Shown here one piece after another: positions 63,201 to 64,000 of a DNA stretch of 64,000 nt; the stretch's first letter is position 1, and every line of letters starts with the position of its first letter. The notes beneath the pieces were generated by a model. The model was given only the letters and a program-made list of their open reading frames with translations, was not told the DNA's origin and made no database searches. The DNA lies in NCBI GenBank assembly GCA_028753945.1, contig JAPNXP010000003.1, positions 5,518,001 through 5,582,000 on the forward strand. The letters are read 5' to 3'. Origin of the DNA: Hexactinellida sp. DTS-2022. Taxonomy: Eukaryota > Porifera > Hexactinellida. The position numbers and the translations under genes are program-made.

Positions 63201-64000
63201 GTAATTAGTAGGTACAGACAGGTCTGCTGTGATTTAAATGTTTATTAATTGTTGATAAATATTGAGTTTCACATTTTGGAATTTAGAATAAAATACAGTC
63301 AGGTCTACTTGTAATTAATGAACAATTTTTTGTTTGCTTAATATGAAGATTTTTTTATTATGAACAAGCCCTATCGTCCAAAATTATTAACTCACATAGG
63401 GTTTGTATTAATTAAAGTTGAGTTCGCTTATTATGAAGTCACTCTATTATGAACACAATTTTTGCCACCTTGAATGTTCATAATAAAAGAATCTGACTAA
63501 ATATTATTTATTAATGGGCTTACTTATACCGTTATACGTATATAGGCCAAAACCCTTTATTATAACCTGGCTTCCCGAAGGTTAATTTTTCAAATTATCT
63601 TTCCTGTGCCTAAATTCAATTAGAAAGGTATTGTCTGATATATAAGTACGTAATTCTTTTATTGTTAATTGGGGAATTGTTGTGTTTCAACAGCAAATAT
63701 AATTCATTTATAATAAAGCTAGTACAATAAGTTATTGTTCAATACTCTTGTTAGTATCATACAGTAGATTTTACTACGTTTTATGTACTTCGATAAAAGA
63801 GGAGTAAACTTCATCCGTCTGGGGAATATAGTAGAACCTCGTTAGTGCGAACACGGTTAATACGAACACTATTTAGGTCCTTTTTAAAGCCTTTTCATTA
63901 CAAATGTTATTGGTAAATACAAATTCCGTATAAAGCGAAGACATTTTGACGGTCCCCTAGTGTTTATTCTAACGAGGCTCTACTAAATCTATAACTCCTT
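63201..64000. other. DCTN1 intron running off the window
   Basis: CTTATTATGAAC MITE at 63296-63497 and CTCGTTAGTGCGAACACGG MITE at 63831-63985. No exon seen. Confidence 0.5.

Overview
The window looks like nuclear DNA of an early-branching animal; a sponge is my best guess, from style only. The evidence is AT-rich DNA, genes with many short exons joined by phase-consistent GT-AG introns, animal-specific proteins (an ADAP/FYB-like adaptor, CEP89, dynactin p150), and very many small inverted-repeat transposons whose ends begin CAGT. There are no operons and no CRISPR array, and I recognised no rRNA or tRNA gene.

Layout. 1-4285 is a gene desert with decayed MITEs. 4286-5761 (minus) is a single-exon ADAP/FYB-like adaptor with seven YDDV/YDDI motifs. 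9166-19830 (minus) is a 13-exon CEP89 orthologue (857 aa); its introns are filled with hAT elements, MITEs and a ~141-bp tandem array. 20462-24647 is a cluster of intronless RRM (hnRNP-type) genes: two complete plus-strand genes and, facing them, an inverted fragment carrying only the promoter and first RRM.

27640-41931 (plus) holds an ASZ1/GASZ-like ankyrin gene followed 55 bp later by a 12-exon USP36-type deubiquitinase. The two could even be one fused transcript. The USP36 introns contain a 4.4-kb array of a 58-bp satellite, a decayed Tc1/mariner-type transposon and tetranucleotide arrays, and its coding sequence carries two apparent single-base deletions. 44105-44806 is mitochondrial ribosomal protein bS16m with a repeat-built acidic tail. 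45888-57761 is a 15-exon gene for a large protein with RA-like domains and two WW domains that I cannot name; its first intron carries 53 copies of a 15-bp repeat containing a perfect p53-family half-site. 58637-61433 is a nearly intact Ginger-type DNA transposon (TGT...ACA ends, 4-bp target duplication, DD35E integrase, and a peptidase-like C-terminal ORF). 61908 to the right edge is the 5' part of DCTN1 (dynactin p150Glued).

The host genes share no single pathway. CEP89 and DCTN1 are centriole or microtubule proteins, the RRM proteins and USP36 act in RNA and nucleolar biology, ASZ1 is a germline piRNA-pathway protein, and the FYB-like and RA/WW proteins are signalling scaffolds. Exon boundaries were assigned by hand from splice sites and reading phase, without transcript data.
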